From NCBI RefSeq assembly GCF_000013645.1, contig NC_007951.1, forward strand, positions 1,736,001 to 1,800,000: DNA of 64,000 nt, in the 5' to 3' direction. The stretch comes from Paraburkholderia xenovorans LB400 (lineage in GTDB: Bacteria; Pseudomonadota; Gammaproteobacteria; Burkholderiales; Burkholderiaceae). The stretch's first letter is position 1; each line of letters begins with the position of its first letter. Positions 54,591 through 63,800 of the stretch are shown one piece after another. A program made the position numbers and the translations under genes. Below the pieces are notes generated by a model. The model was not told the DNA's origin, made no database searches, and saw nothing but the letters and a program-made list of their open reading frames with translations.

Positions 54591-55069
54591 ATCGCCAGAT
54601 TCATACGTTGCCAACAGCAAACAGGCATTCCCGAGCACAGACGTGAGTCCAAATGCCGCAAGCACACACGACAGCACTGCAAAGCCTTATTGGACCAATC
54701 CGTAACAGAGGCGACGACCGCTGCTCCACCTATCAACAGCGCAATTAGCGCACAGTTTTCCGCCAGGAAGATTTATTATTACGGTCCGATTACTTCCAGG
54801 GCGGTGTTTAACCTTAACGCAACAAGAGCAGTATCTAAATATTCACGCCGCATACCGAAGCGACCGTCACGTTCACGCCGATAAAGCAATAGAAGTGAAC
54901 AAGCTCGTCGGGCTGGATAAGTCAATCGCTCTCGACTGCACGTTTCACGTAGGCCAACCCCTTTAAAAGCCGACGAAGTGATCGTCATTCCTTGCCGCAC
55001 AAGGGGTTAGAGTCCAATCCCATTTCGCATTCCAGCCGGAGAGCCAATGATAATAAAGGAGGCGCAATA
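54591..55069. other. Decayed intergenic DNA before the lipoprotein gene
   Basis: About 480 bp without an intact gene. The minus strand near 54590-54760 encodes two hydrophobic stretches in different frames (ALIALLIGGAAVVASVTD and VLAAFGLTSVLGNACLLLA), possibly a broken two-helix immunity protein. Lower GC than bcpA. The right end should contain the lipoprotein/BcpB promoter or readthrough path. Confidence 0.4.
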
Positions 55070-55699
55070 ATGCGCACATTGACAGCAGGTATCCTCTTCA
55101 CCTTCGCATTCACCGCCGGATGCGCGCCAGCGCATTACGTCACAACTGGAACTCCCGACTACGATCCTCGTATTTCAGCACGTGTGCGTATCAAGTCGGG
55201 CAACGACCAGCAAGCCGCGTCGTTCAGAGTGGGGGCGTGCTACTCCAATGCATGGGAAAGCGACCCACAGCGAGTCAACGTCGACGACGGCTTCATGGCG
55301 CGCTACAAATACTCGTCACGCAGCGTCGTGATTGGCATGCCACCGAGTCCCCGGCCCTGGATGCGTGTCGAAGGTCTGCGTTTCAAGGACATGATCCGGG
55401 AATACGTGATTCCGGCCGGGCAGCCGATCACGTTGGCGCTGAGTACGGCCGGGGACGCAGGCGGCAAATACGGCGGCTATTCGTGGTCCTGCAAGCCGCA
55501 CGAGATGACCTTCACGCCGATCGCCGGCCAGGATTACGACGCGTATCTGCTTTTGCAGGACGAAGGGCGTAGGGCCCCGAACTGCTCGATCGAGGTTCGC
55601 CACATCGACGCCAGTGGACTGGACGAACCTGTTGAAACGCAGTACGCATCCAGGTGTCCGTCGTCGGGCACAGAGACCGCGCCAAAACGGGGGCCGTGA
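55070..55699 (+). CDS. BcpO-position lipoprotein
   Basis: 209 residues with a lipoprotein signal (lipobox TAGC, Cys near 18). The mature domain (YSNAWESDPQRVNVDDGF, FTPIAGQDYDAYLLLQD) resembles periplasmic carbohydrate-like beta folds but is not recognised. AAAGGAGG precedes the ATG by seven bases; the frame opens at 54992. It lies between the immunity cluster and the transporter gene, the place of bcpO in Burkholderia bcpAIOB loci, although published BcpO proteins are much smaller as I recall. It probably supports BcpA biogenesis. Confidence 0.75.
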   Translation: MRTLTAGILFTFAFTAGCAPAHYVTTGTPDYDPRISARVRIKSGNDQQAASFRVGACYSNAWESDPQRVNVDDGFMARYKYSSRSVVIGMPPSPRPWMRVEGLRFKDMIREYVIPAGQPITLALSTAGDAGGKYGGYSWSCKPHEMTFTPIAGQDYDAYLLLQDEGRRAPNCSIEVRHIDASGLDEPVETQYASRCPSSGTETAPKRGP

Positions 55700-55747
55700 A
55701 AAGCGTCACGCAGTCAGATCAATAATAACCAGTAGAGAACAAGACCA

Positions 55748-57502
55748 ATGCAACACTTACGCGTTGCGAGAGCACTGTCGGCAGGAGTGACGCTGACGGC
55801 TTTCGGCGTTTCGGCGCAAACGTCGCCGCCTTTACCCGATTTTGCAAATGCCGCACGCAGCGCGGCGCAGCAACAGCAACTCATCGAGCAGCAACGACAA
55901 GCCCAGGAGCGCGCCCAGGCGGTCAATGCGCCCGTCGTCCGCGCAGGTACGCCCAAGGCCGCCGGCTGGCCTGAACTGCCTGCCGGGACTCCCTGCTTCC
56001 GCATCCAGTCATTCGTTCTGGACATACCGGAGACCTTGCCCGATGCCGTTCGTGCACAAGGCGCCTCGGCGCTGCCGCAGGACCGCTTTGCCTTTGCCCG
56101 CGAATGGCTCGATCACTACAGCGGACAATGCGTCGGCAAGCAGGGCGTCGAGTTGATCGTCAAGGGCCTCGCGCAGGTGATTCTCAGCCGGGGCTACATC
56201 ACCACGCGCGTCCTTGTCCCGGAACAGGACCTGTCGAAAGGCACGCTGCGCTTCTCGCTCGTGCCCGGTGTTATTCGCCAGTTACGCTTCGCCGACTCCG
56301 CAACGCGTGGCACGTGGAAGTCGGCATTTCCGGCACGCGGCGGCGATCTGCTCGACCTGCGCGATCTCGAACAGGGACTCGAACAGATGAAGCGCGTCGC
56401 GAGTCAGGATGTCGACATGCAGGTCGTGCCGACCGGAACACCCGGCGAGAGCGATGTGGAGATCACAGTGAAACGCACAAAGCCGTGGAGCGTCGTCGCT
56501 TCCATCGACAACTCAGGCACGCGGGCCACCGGCAAGCTGCAAGGCAACCTCGGCGTCGGCATCGACAATCCACTCGGACTGAACGACATATTCAACGTGG
56601 GCGCGAATCAGGACCTCGAACTGGGAGACAAAAGCCTCGGCTCGCACGGTTGGAACGGCTCCTATTCGGTTCCCTGGGGTTACTGGACGGCTACGCTCTT
56701 CGGCAACACGAATACTTATTACCAGCAGATCGCTGCGGTGAACCAGACGTTTGTATCAAGCGGCAATTCACAGATAGCAGGGCTGAAACTGCAACGTGTG
56801 TTGCGCCGCAGCCAGGACGACGTGTTCGGCTTTGAGGCGCAACTGACCAAACGCTGGGGCGCGAGCTTCATCGAGGACACTGAAATTCCGCAGCAGCATC
56901 GCGACAACACGTTCATCGAGGCAGGGCTGACCGACCGCCACTACTTCGGCGCCGCACAGTTCGACGGCACGCTGGCCTACCGGCAGGGCATCGGCTGGCT
57001 CGGTGCGATGCCCGATACGACGAACGGCCCGACGTACCGCTTTCACATGGCCGTGCTCGATGCGAACCTGTCGGTGCCGTTTTCTGTCGCGAGCCAGAGC
57101 CTGCGATATGTGACGACCTTTCACGGTCAGTTCACGAACAACACGCTGAACTACATCGATGACCTGACCATCGGCAGCCGCTACACGGTGCGCGGCTTCG
57201 ACGGGGAAACGCTGCTCGCGGCGGAGCGCGGTTTTTACTGGCGAAACGAACTCCAGCTACCGATCGGCCAGACGCGACATTCGTTCTATGCGGGCGTCGA
57301 TTATGGCCAGGTTTTCGGCCCCAGCACCGCCTTTCTCGCGGGTACGCAACTGGCGGGCGTTGTGATCGGTCTGCGCGGGAGCATGCCGGCTCGCATCGGC
57401 AGTTTCGCGTACGACCTTTTTGCCGGTACGCCGATTTACAAGCCGTCTGGATTTCCGACCGCGCGAGTCGCCGCGGGTTTTCAGTTGACCGCACAGTTCT
57501 AG
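55748..57502 (+). CDS. bcpB: BcpB/CdiB outer-membrane two-partner secretion transporter
   Basis: 584-residue Omp85/TpsB transporter that exports BcpA. A signal peptide (to about residue 24) precedes a Gln-rich linker helix (AAQQQQLIEQQRQAQERAQ). Two POTRA domains (about 75-245) contain FVLDIPETLP and GVELIVKGLAQVILSRGYITTRVLVPEQDL. The 16-strand barrel (about 245-584) contains the lid-loop motif VRGFDGE and a C-terminal Phe. It is 48 bp downstream of the lipoprotein gene. It would serve any toxin recombined onto BcpA. Confidence 0.94.
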   Translation: MQHLRVARALSAGVTLTAFGVSAQTSPPLPDFANAARSAAQQQQLIEQQRQAQERAQAVNAPVVRAGTPKAAGWPELPAGTPCFRIQSFVLDIPETLPDAVRAQGASALPQDRFAFAREWLDHYSGQCVGKQGVELIVKGLAQVILSRGYITTRVLVPEQDLSKGTLRFSLVPGVIRQLRFADSATRGTWKSAFPARGGDLLDLRDLEQGLEQMKRVASQDVDMQVVPTGTPGESDVEITVKRTKPWSVVASIDNSGTRATGKLQGNLGVGIDNPLGLNDIFNVGANQDLELGDKSLGSHGWNGSYSVPWGYWTATLFGNTNTYYQQIAAVNQTFVSSGNSQIAGLKLQRVLRRSQDDVFGFEAQLTKRWGASFIEDTEIPQQHRDNTFIEAGLTDRHYFGAAQFDGTLAYRQGIGWLGAMPDTTNGPTYRFHMAVLDANLSVPFSVASQSLRYVTTFHGQFTNNTLNYIDDLTIGSRYTVRGFDGETLLAAERGFYWRNELQLPIGQTRHSFYAGVDYGQVFGPSTAFLAGTQLAGVVIGLRGSMPARIGSFAYDLFAGTPIYKPSGFPTARVAAGFQLTAQF

Positions 57503-57671
57503 ACCGCTGGGCGTTTGTCAGTCCCACCGTTCGGATCTATAGCCATAGCGCGCTTGCATGCCCTTTGACACCTGGTCTGTGCCCATTGCAAGCCGAGTGC
57601 AAGCTCGGTGAGCGTAGAATGCCGCCTTCCCAGACCCCATCCGCGACAGCCTCGCGAACCGAGCCCGCCTC

Positions 57672-57881
57672 ATGAACAAACCGCCGCGCAAGAAGAACCC
57701 GACCTTTGGCATTGCTGTCTTCATCGTGGTCGCGGTACTGCTGGTGATCGCCACGCTCTTCTATAACGCCATCAAGGAAAAGCACGATTTCGACAGCCAG
57801 AACGAACCGGCACCGTCGATTTCATCGGACGCGGCGGCAGCGGCCACCGCGGCGAAGCCGGCAAGTGGCGCGGCTCAGTAA
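57672..57881 (+). CDS. Small single-helix membrane protein
   Basis: 69 residues: a basic N-terminus (MNKPPRKKNPTFG), a membrane helix (IAVFIVVAVLLVIATLFY) and an Ala/Ser-rich acidic tail. It could be cytoplasm-in with a periplasmic tail. Not recognised. It is followed by a 9-bp inverted repeat. Confidence 0.6.
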   Translation: MNKPPRKKNPTFGIAVFIVVAVLLVIATLFYNAIKEKHDFDSQNEPAPSISSDAAAAATAAKPASGAAQ

Positions 57882-57901
57882 GACTGCACGCACTCTGGTT
57901 T

Positions 57902-57932
57902 GAGCGTCGCGCCTGATCGTCGAGCGACGCTC
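57902..57932. terminator. Inverted repeat between convergent genes
   Basis: GAGCGTCGC and GCGACGCTC form a perfect 9-bp stem with a 13-base loop between the small membrane gene and the convergent FUSC gene. No T-run, so a terminator role is tentative. Confidence 0.4.
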
Positions 57933-58012
57933 GACGCGAGGCAGAACGCCGACCTATCCAAAACGTAAGAGCCCGCCGACCGCGCAACGCGCGATGTCGG
58001 CGCCACGCCGTT

Positions 58013-60664
58013 TCACTCATCCGGCAGGCGAATCACGCTTGCATCCTTGCGGATCAATGCCGCCGCCGCCAGCATCTGCTTGCATTGATGCGCAAGCAAT
58101 TTCATATCGTGCACGGCGTCCGCCGAATAGTCCGGCGACTTTTCCGTTTCGACCACCATCGCATCGAGCTCACGGTTCAACTGCTTGATCTGCTCGGCCT
58201 GATCGGCGGGCGGCGCCGTGCCGGTTTCGGCTTCGGTGAGATTGTCGCGCACCACGCTCAGCGCGCGTTGAAGCGGCTGTAGCGAGATGCCTTCGGCCTG
58301 TTGTTGCGCCGTGGTGCGCAGCAGCGGCGCGGCCGCGGTGATCTGCGAAGCGAGTACGTGGCTGCGTACCAGCAGGCCGTTCAGTTCCGGCACGAACTTT
58401 TGCGCGGACTTCGGTTCGAGCATCATGCGTTGAAACGCCTGGCCCAGATTGGCGAACGCTACGTGGACGTTCTTGCGGGCGAGCCGGTAGCGGTAATCGC
58501 GATCGAGCGCGGTTGCCGCGGCTGCGGCGGCAGCGGAGGCGCCGGAGGCCGGCTTCGCGGTGGGATTGCTGACCGTGGTCGTGCCTGCGCCGACGTCGGC
58601 AGGCGGTATTGCTGCGCTGGCATCCACGGCCGCTTGAGCGTTTGCGCTGTTGCCTTCAGAGGCGCTTGCGCGGCCGCTTGAGGCAGCGCTTACGCCTTGG
58701 CTTGCAGCACCGCTTGCGCCACCGCTTGAGGCAGCGCTTACGCCCTGACTTACCGCACCGCCTGCTCCGCCGTTCGGACCAACACCTACGCCGCTGCCCG
58801 CCGCAGCGCCTGCGCCACCGCCTGCCGTGGCGAGCGCCGGTTTGCCGAAGTCGATCGCTGGATCGGCCATCGCCGCCGCGGGCGCACGTGCGCCGGCCTC
58901 GGTCACGGTGGCGACCACCGCGGCGGCCGGCTTGCCGCTCCACCACCAGCTTGCTTCCAGATATTGACGCGTCGCGCTGATCATGTTGTTGACGAGCTTG
59001 CCCATCAACCGGTATTCCCAGTACGGGAACAGGTGGCTTGCCGCAATTGCGATCGCGCAGCCCACCACGGTATCGATTGCGCGCTCGCCGATGATGCGCA
59101 TGCTGCCCGGCGCGAGCAGATGGAACATGAGCAGCACGTACGACGAGGTGAACACCACGCTCGCCGTGTAATTGAACAGCAGCAGACTGTAGCTCATGAC
59201 CATCGACGCGAACATCACGATCAGCAGGATGTGAGGTTCCTTGACGAACACGATCAGCGCGATGCTCGCCGCGCAGCCGATCAGCGTGCCGACGATCCGC
59301 TGCCCGTTGCGCTGCTTGGTGAGCGAATAGCCGGGCTTCAGAATGATGACGGTGGTCATCACGATCCAGTAGGCGTTGGTGAGCGGCAGCAGACGGCCGA
59401 GCCAGAAGCCCACGGCGACCGCGATGGTCACGCGCAGCGCATGGCGGAAGCTCGGCGAGGCCATTGTCAGGTTCGAGAAGATCTGGCCGAACGGCACGCG
59501 GCGGCTCGACACGAAACGCGTGAGCGCCTGGTCGAGCCGCAATTCGGTTTCGGTCGTGCTCGGTTCGCTGGAGAGACTCTTGCGCATCTTGTCGATCAGG
59601 CGCGTGGCGCTCCAGATGCGCCGGAAAGTCGACGAGATCGCCGAATAGGCCTCATGGTTTTTTGCCGGCAGGTTCTGCTTGCGCATCAACTCGATTTCGA
59701 ATTCGATGGCGCGCAATTCCGCCTTGACGTTCACGCGCGTGCGCGGCGCCTGGTTTTGCAGCACTGCGAGCCCGATCTCCTCGAGGTCGGCGGCCGCTTT
59801 GCGGATCAGATCGCGGTAGAACACCAGCAGATCGGAGCCGCCGAACGTGTTGCGCACCAGCGGGTAATCGGTGTGCGCGCCGACGAACAACTCGTGCAGA
59901 TCGACCGTGTTGATGAACAGATTGAACAGCATGGCGCGGCGCGGTTCGAGCTTGCCGCTCTTGAGCTTGGGCAGGTTGCGCAGCACGATGTCGCGCGCGG
60001 CATCCTGGCGTTCAACCGCGGCGATCTGCTTGTCGACCAGGTTGCGATAGCACTCGTCCAGATCGTTATCGAGGTCGTAGAACTGGGCGCGGGCCAGCAG
60101 ATAGTCGGCGCATGCGAACACGCTTTCGGCCAATGCCTGCTGTTCGATGCGGTGCATCATCCAGCGGCTCACGAAGGTCGACCAGTAGGTGTACCAGAGG
60201 CCGCCCACCAGAATCCACGAGGCGTTGACGAGCGCCTGCACCGGCGTGAAATGATCTTCCAGCGTCATGACCATCATGAACAGCGTGGCAAAGCTGATCT
60301 GCGGCCAGCGGTTGCCATACACGACGATCAGGGACAGCAAAAAGGTGAGCGGCACCACGGTGCACCACAGCGCCACCGCGTTCACGGTGGCGAGGCCGGT
60401 GGCGAGCGCGGACAGGAAGCCGATCACCGTGCACGCCAGCATTTCGTTGTGCTTGTACTTGAGCGGGCCCGGCATGTCGACCACACACGCGCCGAGCGCG
60501 CCGGTGGCGATCGTGAAGCCGAGATCGCGATCGTGAAACACGATCAGACACAGTACCGCCGGTAACGACACGCCGACTGCGATGCGCAGGCCGCCATAAA
60601 AGTACTGGCTGTAGAGGAATTTTTTTATTTCGACCGAATAGCGCATCGACTGCCTGGATTCCAT
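58013..60664 (-). CDS. FUSC-family inner-membrane transporter (YccS/AaeB-like)
   Basis: 883 residues. Two sets of about six membrane helices (about 25-165 and 410-545) are separated by a cytoplasmic helical domain. This is the FUSC layout of aromatic acid exporters. The second set holds FWLGRLLPLTNAYWIVMTTV, typical of FUSC_2. Between about 575 and 715 an Ala/Gly/Ser-rich insertion includes the doubled unit SQGVSAASSG, absent from usual family members. The C-terminal 150 residues are helical. Two starts are possible (60664 or 60646). Likely exports aromatic or xenobiotic acids; substrate unknown. Confidence 0.85.
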   Translation of the reverse strand: MESRQSMRYSVEIKKFLYSQYFYGGLRIAVGVSLPAVLCLIVFHDRDLGFTIATGALGACVVDMPGPLKYKHNEMLACTVIGFLSALATGLATVNAVALWCTVVPLTFLLSLIVVYGNRWPQISFATLFMMVMTLEDHFTPVQALVNASWILVGGLWYTYWSTFVSRWMMHRIEQQALAESVFACADYLLARAQFYDLDNDLDECYRNLVDKQIAAVERQDAARDIVLRNLPKLKSGKLEPRRAMLFNLFINTVDLHELFVGAHTDYPLVRNTFGGSDLLVFYRDLIRKAAADLEEIGLAVLQNQAPRTRVNVKAELRAIEFEIELMRKQNLPAKNHEAYSAISSTFRRIWSATRLIDKMRKSLSSEPSTTETELRLDQALTRFVSSRRVPFGQIFSNLTMASPSFRHALRVTIAVAVGFWLGRLLPLTNAYWIVMTTVIILKPGYSLTKQRNGQRIVGTLIGCAASIALIVFVKEPHILLIVMFASMVMSYSLLLFNYTASVVFTSSYVLLMFHLLAPGSMRIIGERAIDTVVGCAIAIAASHLFPYWEYRLMGKLVNNMISATRQYLEASWWWSGKPAAAVVATVTEAGARAPAAAMADPAIDFGKPALATAGGGAGAAAGSGVGVGPNGGAGGAVSQGVSAASSGGASGAASQGVSAASSGRASASEGNSANAQAAVDASAAIPPADVGAGTTTVSNPTAKPASGASAAAAAAATALDRDYRYRLARKNVHVAFANLGQAFQRMMLEPKSAQKFVPELNGLLVRSHVLASQITAAAPLLRTTAQQQAEGISLQPLQRALSVVRDNLTEAETGTAPPADQAEQIKQLNRELDAMVVETEKSPDYSADAVHDMKLLAHQCKQMLAAAALIRKDASVIRLPDE

Positions 60665-60848
60665 TCACTGAGAAAGCCGCGGTTGAAGGGCAGACCCGAA
60701 CTGCCGTCGAGTCTAACTGATTTCATGGGTGATCTGACCTCGTCCGTTCGGCCAGGTTCTGCGTTGGGCACGCGTTTGTTATGCTGTCGCTTCACTGTCT
60801 GTCGCGGCTTGAGCGTTCCGCCCGCGCCGCATGCAAACCCCGGGATCC

Positions 60849-63800
60849 ATGCTCCAGCTCTTCTACTCGAACCGCTACGAAACGCTTGTCGGCGCGCTGC
60901 TCGACGACCTGGCGCAAGCGCCGTCCGACCCCTGGACCGCGCAGCCCGTGATCGTTCCGAGCGCTGCCGTGCGGCGCCGTCTCGAGCTCGATATCGCCAC
61001 GCGCCAGGGCATCTGCGCGAATGTCAACTTTGGTTATCTCGCGCAATGGCTGTGGGCGCAGATCGGCGGCGTGATCGAGGTACCGAAGCATTCGCCGTTC
61101 GCGCCCGACCGGCTCGTATGGCGCTGCTACCGGTTGCTGGGCCCGGGGAACGACGGGGACGAAGCGCTGCCCTGGAATGCGTCGCCGCGTCTGCGCACGT
61201 ATCTCGATGCGGCAGACGCCTCGATGCGCTACGAACTCGCGCGGCGCGTGGCGACCGTGCTCGACCACTATCTGACGTATCGGCCGGAATGGCTGCTGCA
61301 ATGGCAGAAGGGCGGCTCGATCTTCGCGAGCGGTGCGGCGGACGACTCCGGCCCGCGTCTCGTCGGCGCGAGCGAAGCGGCGCGCGAAGACGAGCGCTGG
61401 CAAGCCGCATTGTGGCGCGTGGTGCTCGCGGAAGTGGCGGGAAACGGGCAAACGGCCGCAGCCGCGTTGCCGCCCGCTTACCGTTTTCTGGATGAAATCG
61501 GCACGCTCGATCTCGAAGCCATCTCGAACGCACAGTGGCCCGAGGCGGTCAGCGTTTTCGCGCTGCCCACCATGCCGCCGTTGCACGTGGCGCTGCTGCG
61601 CGCGCTTTCGCGCTGGGTCGACGTGCGTCTGTACGTAATGAACCCGTGCCGCGAGTTCTGGTTCGACGTGGTCAGCGAAGGGCGCGTTCAGGCGCTCGAC
61701 GCCACCGGCCAGCTCGACTATCAGGAAGTCGGCCATCCGCTGCTTGCCGAGTGGGGCCGGCAGACCCAGGCGCAGTTGCATATGCTGCACGAGCTGACCG
61801 AGAGCGCGGCCTCCGGCGAGACCGGCGATTTCACGGAAAATCCGCAACCGAGCTGGCTTGCCGCCGTGCAGAACGGCATCCTCGATCTGCGCAAGGAGAC
61901 CGACACCGACGAACTACCGAGCGAGCAAGGCATTGAGGTCCACGTCTGCCACAGTCTGTCGCGGCAGCTCGAAGTGCTGCACGATCGCCTGCTGGGCTGG
62001 TTCGACGAATTCGACGATCTGCAACCGTCCGACGTGCTGGTCGCCGTATCCGATCTCGCGGCGGCCGGCCCCCTGATCGACGCCGTGTTCGGCACCACGC
62101 CGCCCGGCGACACGCGCCGCATTCCGTATCGGATCACCGGCTTGCCGCCGTCGCAGGCCAATCCGGTCGCGCGGTTGCTGCTCGATTGGCTGGCCTTGCC
62201 CGAGCGCAGCGTGGGCGCGCCGGACCTGATCGAATGGTTGCGCGTCGACGCCATTGCCGTGCGTTACGGGATCGACGCGAGTTCGCTCGAAGCCGCACAG
62301 GAATGGCTGGCCGCGGCCGGCGCGCGTCGCGGGCTCGCACCGGTGGAGCCGACTGGCGAACATGTGCCGATCGCGCGTCATACGTTGGCGGATGCGCTTA
62401 CGCGTCTGTATCTCGGCTACGCCATGCCGGACGGCGGCGAACCGGTCGACGCGTGGCTGCCGGTCGAAGGCGCCGACGGCGCGGATGCCGAACTGCTCGG
62501 CCGCCTGTCGCGTTTCGTGGACGACATCGACAGCTTCGCGGCGAATTGCGCGGTCGAACGCACGCCTGCCGAATGGACCCAACTGCTGCTCGACACGCTC
62601 GCGCAGTGTTTCGACGGTGGCGTCGAATTCGCCGATTCGCTCGCCGCCGTGCGCGACGCGATCGACAAAATGGGCGACGCAATGCAAGCCGGCGCGCAAG
62701 AGATCGCGATGCCCGCCGCGGTGGTGCGCGGTGCGCTGACCGAAGCGCTCGACGACCCGGCGCGCGGCGGCGTGCCCTGGGGCAGCGTGACGTTTTCGTC
62801 GTTGACCAGTTTGCGCGGCTTGCCGTATCGCGTGGTGTGCCTGCTCGGCATGGACGACGGTGTGCTGCCGAGCCTCGCGCGCGCCGACGAGTTCGATCTG
62901 ATGGCCGCGTTCGGCAAAGCCGGCGACCGCCAGCGGCGCGACGACGAACGCAATCTGTTCCTCGATCTGCTGCTCGCCGCGCGCGATCGCCTCTTCATTG
63001 CTTATACGGGCCGCAGCATTCGCGACAACGCGCCGTTGCCGCCGGCCGCGCTGGTCGATGAACTGCTCGACCATCTTGCGCAGGTGTCGGCGGGCGAGGG
63101 CGCGAGTCCGGCCGAAGTCGAGAGCGCGCGGCATGCGTTCATTGTCGATCATCCGTTGCAGGCGTTCGCATCGGACTATTTCTCGCCGCAATCCGGTCTC
63201 TTCAGCTACGACGCGGATCGCGCCGAACTGGCCACGCTACTGGCCGCGCCCGCCCATCCCGCTGCCGCGCCTTTCTTCGATCGACCCTTGCCGCCTGAAG
63301 AGCCGGCGCCGATCGCCTTCGACGAATTCGTGCGCTTCTGGCGTCATCCCGCGCGGGCGTTGTTGCGCGACCGGCTGGGCATCGTGTTGTCGGACGCACA
63401 GGGCGAATTGCTCGACACCGAGCCGTTCGAACTGGATTACGCCGGGCGCGATGCATTGGCGGATCGTCTTCTGCCAGTCCTGCTCGGCGCCGATACGGAC
63501 GACAACGTCATCTTCGAACGCGTACGCCGCGTGGCGGCGGCCAGCCCGGAATTGCCGGGCGGCGCGACCGGCGCGGTGTGGCGCGCGCGTGAGCTCGGCG
63601 CGTTGCGCCAGCTCGCCGACAGCGTGCGCCGCGAAGTGGCTTCGGGTGTCGAGCGTTTGCCGTTCGTGCTCGACATCGCACCGCGCTGGCCCGAGAACAC
63701 GGAGATTGCCGGCCCGCTTTTCGGCCCGCATGACGCGCTGCTGCGGCAAGCCGCACAAACGCCGCTGCAACTGCACGGCAGTCTGAATCTGCTTACCGAA

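Noticed and set aside
54992..55030. Possible attachment site or tRNA 3' end before the lipoprotein gene
   Set aside because: The GGGGTTAGAGTCC stretch has no tRNA arms and no integrase gene is present in the window.
58964..60565. 533-codon plus-strand frame opposite the FUSC gene
   Set aside because: Asp/His/Arg-rich shadow of the real transporter gene; no start signal.
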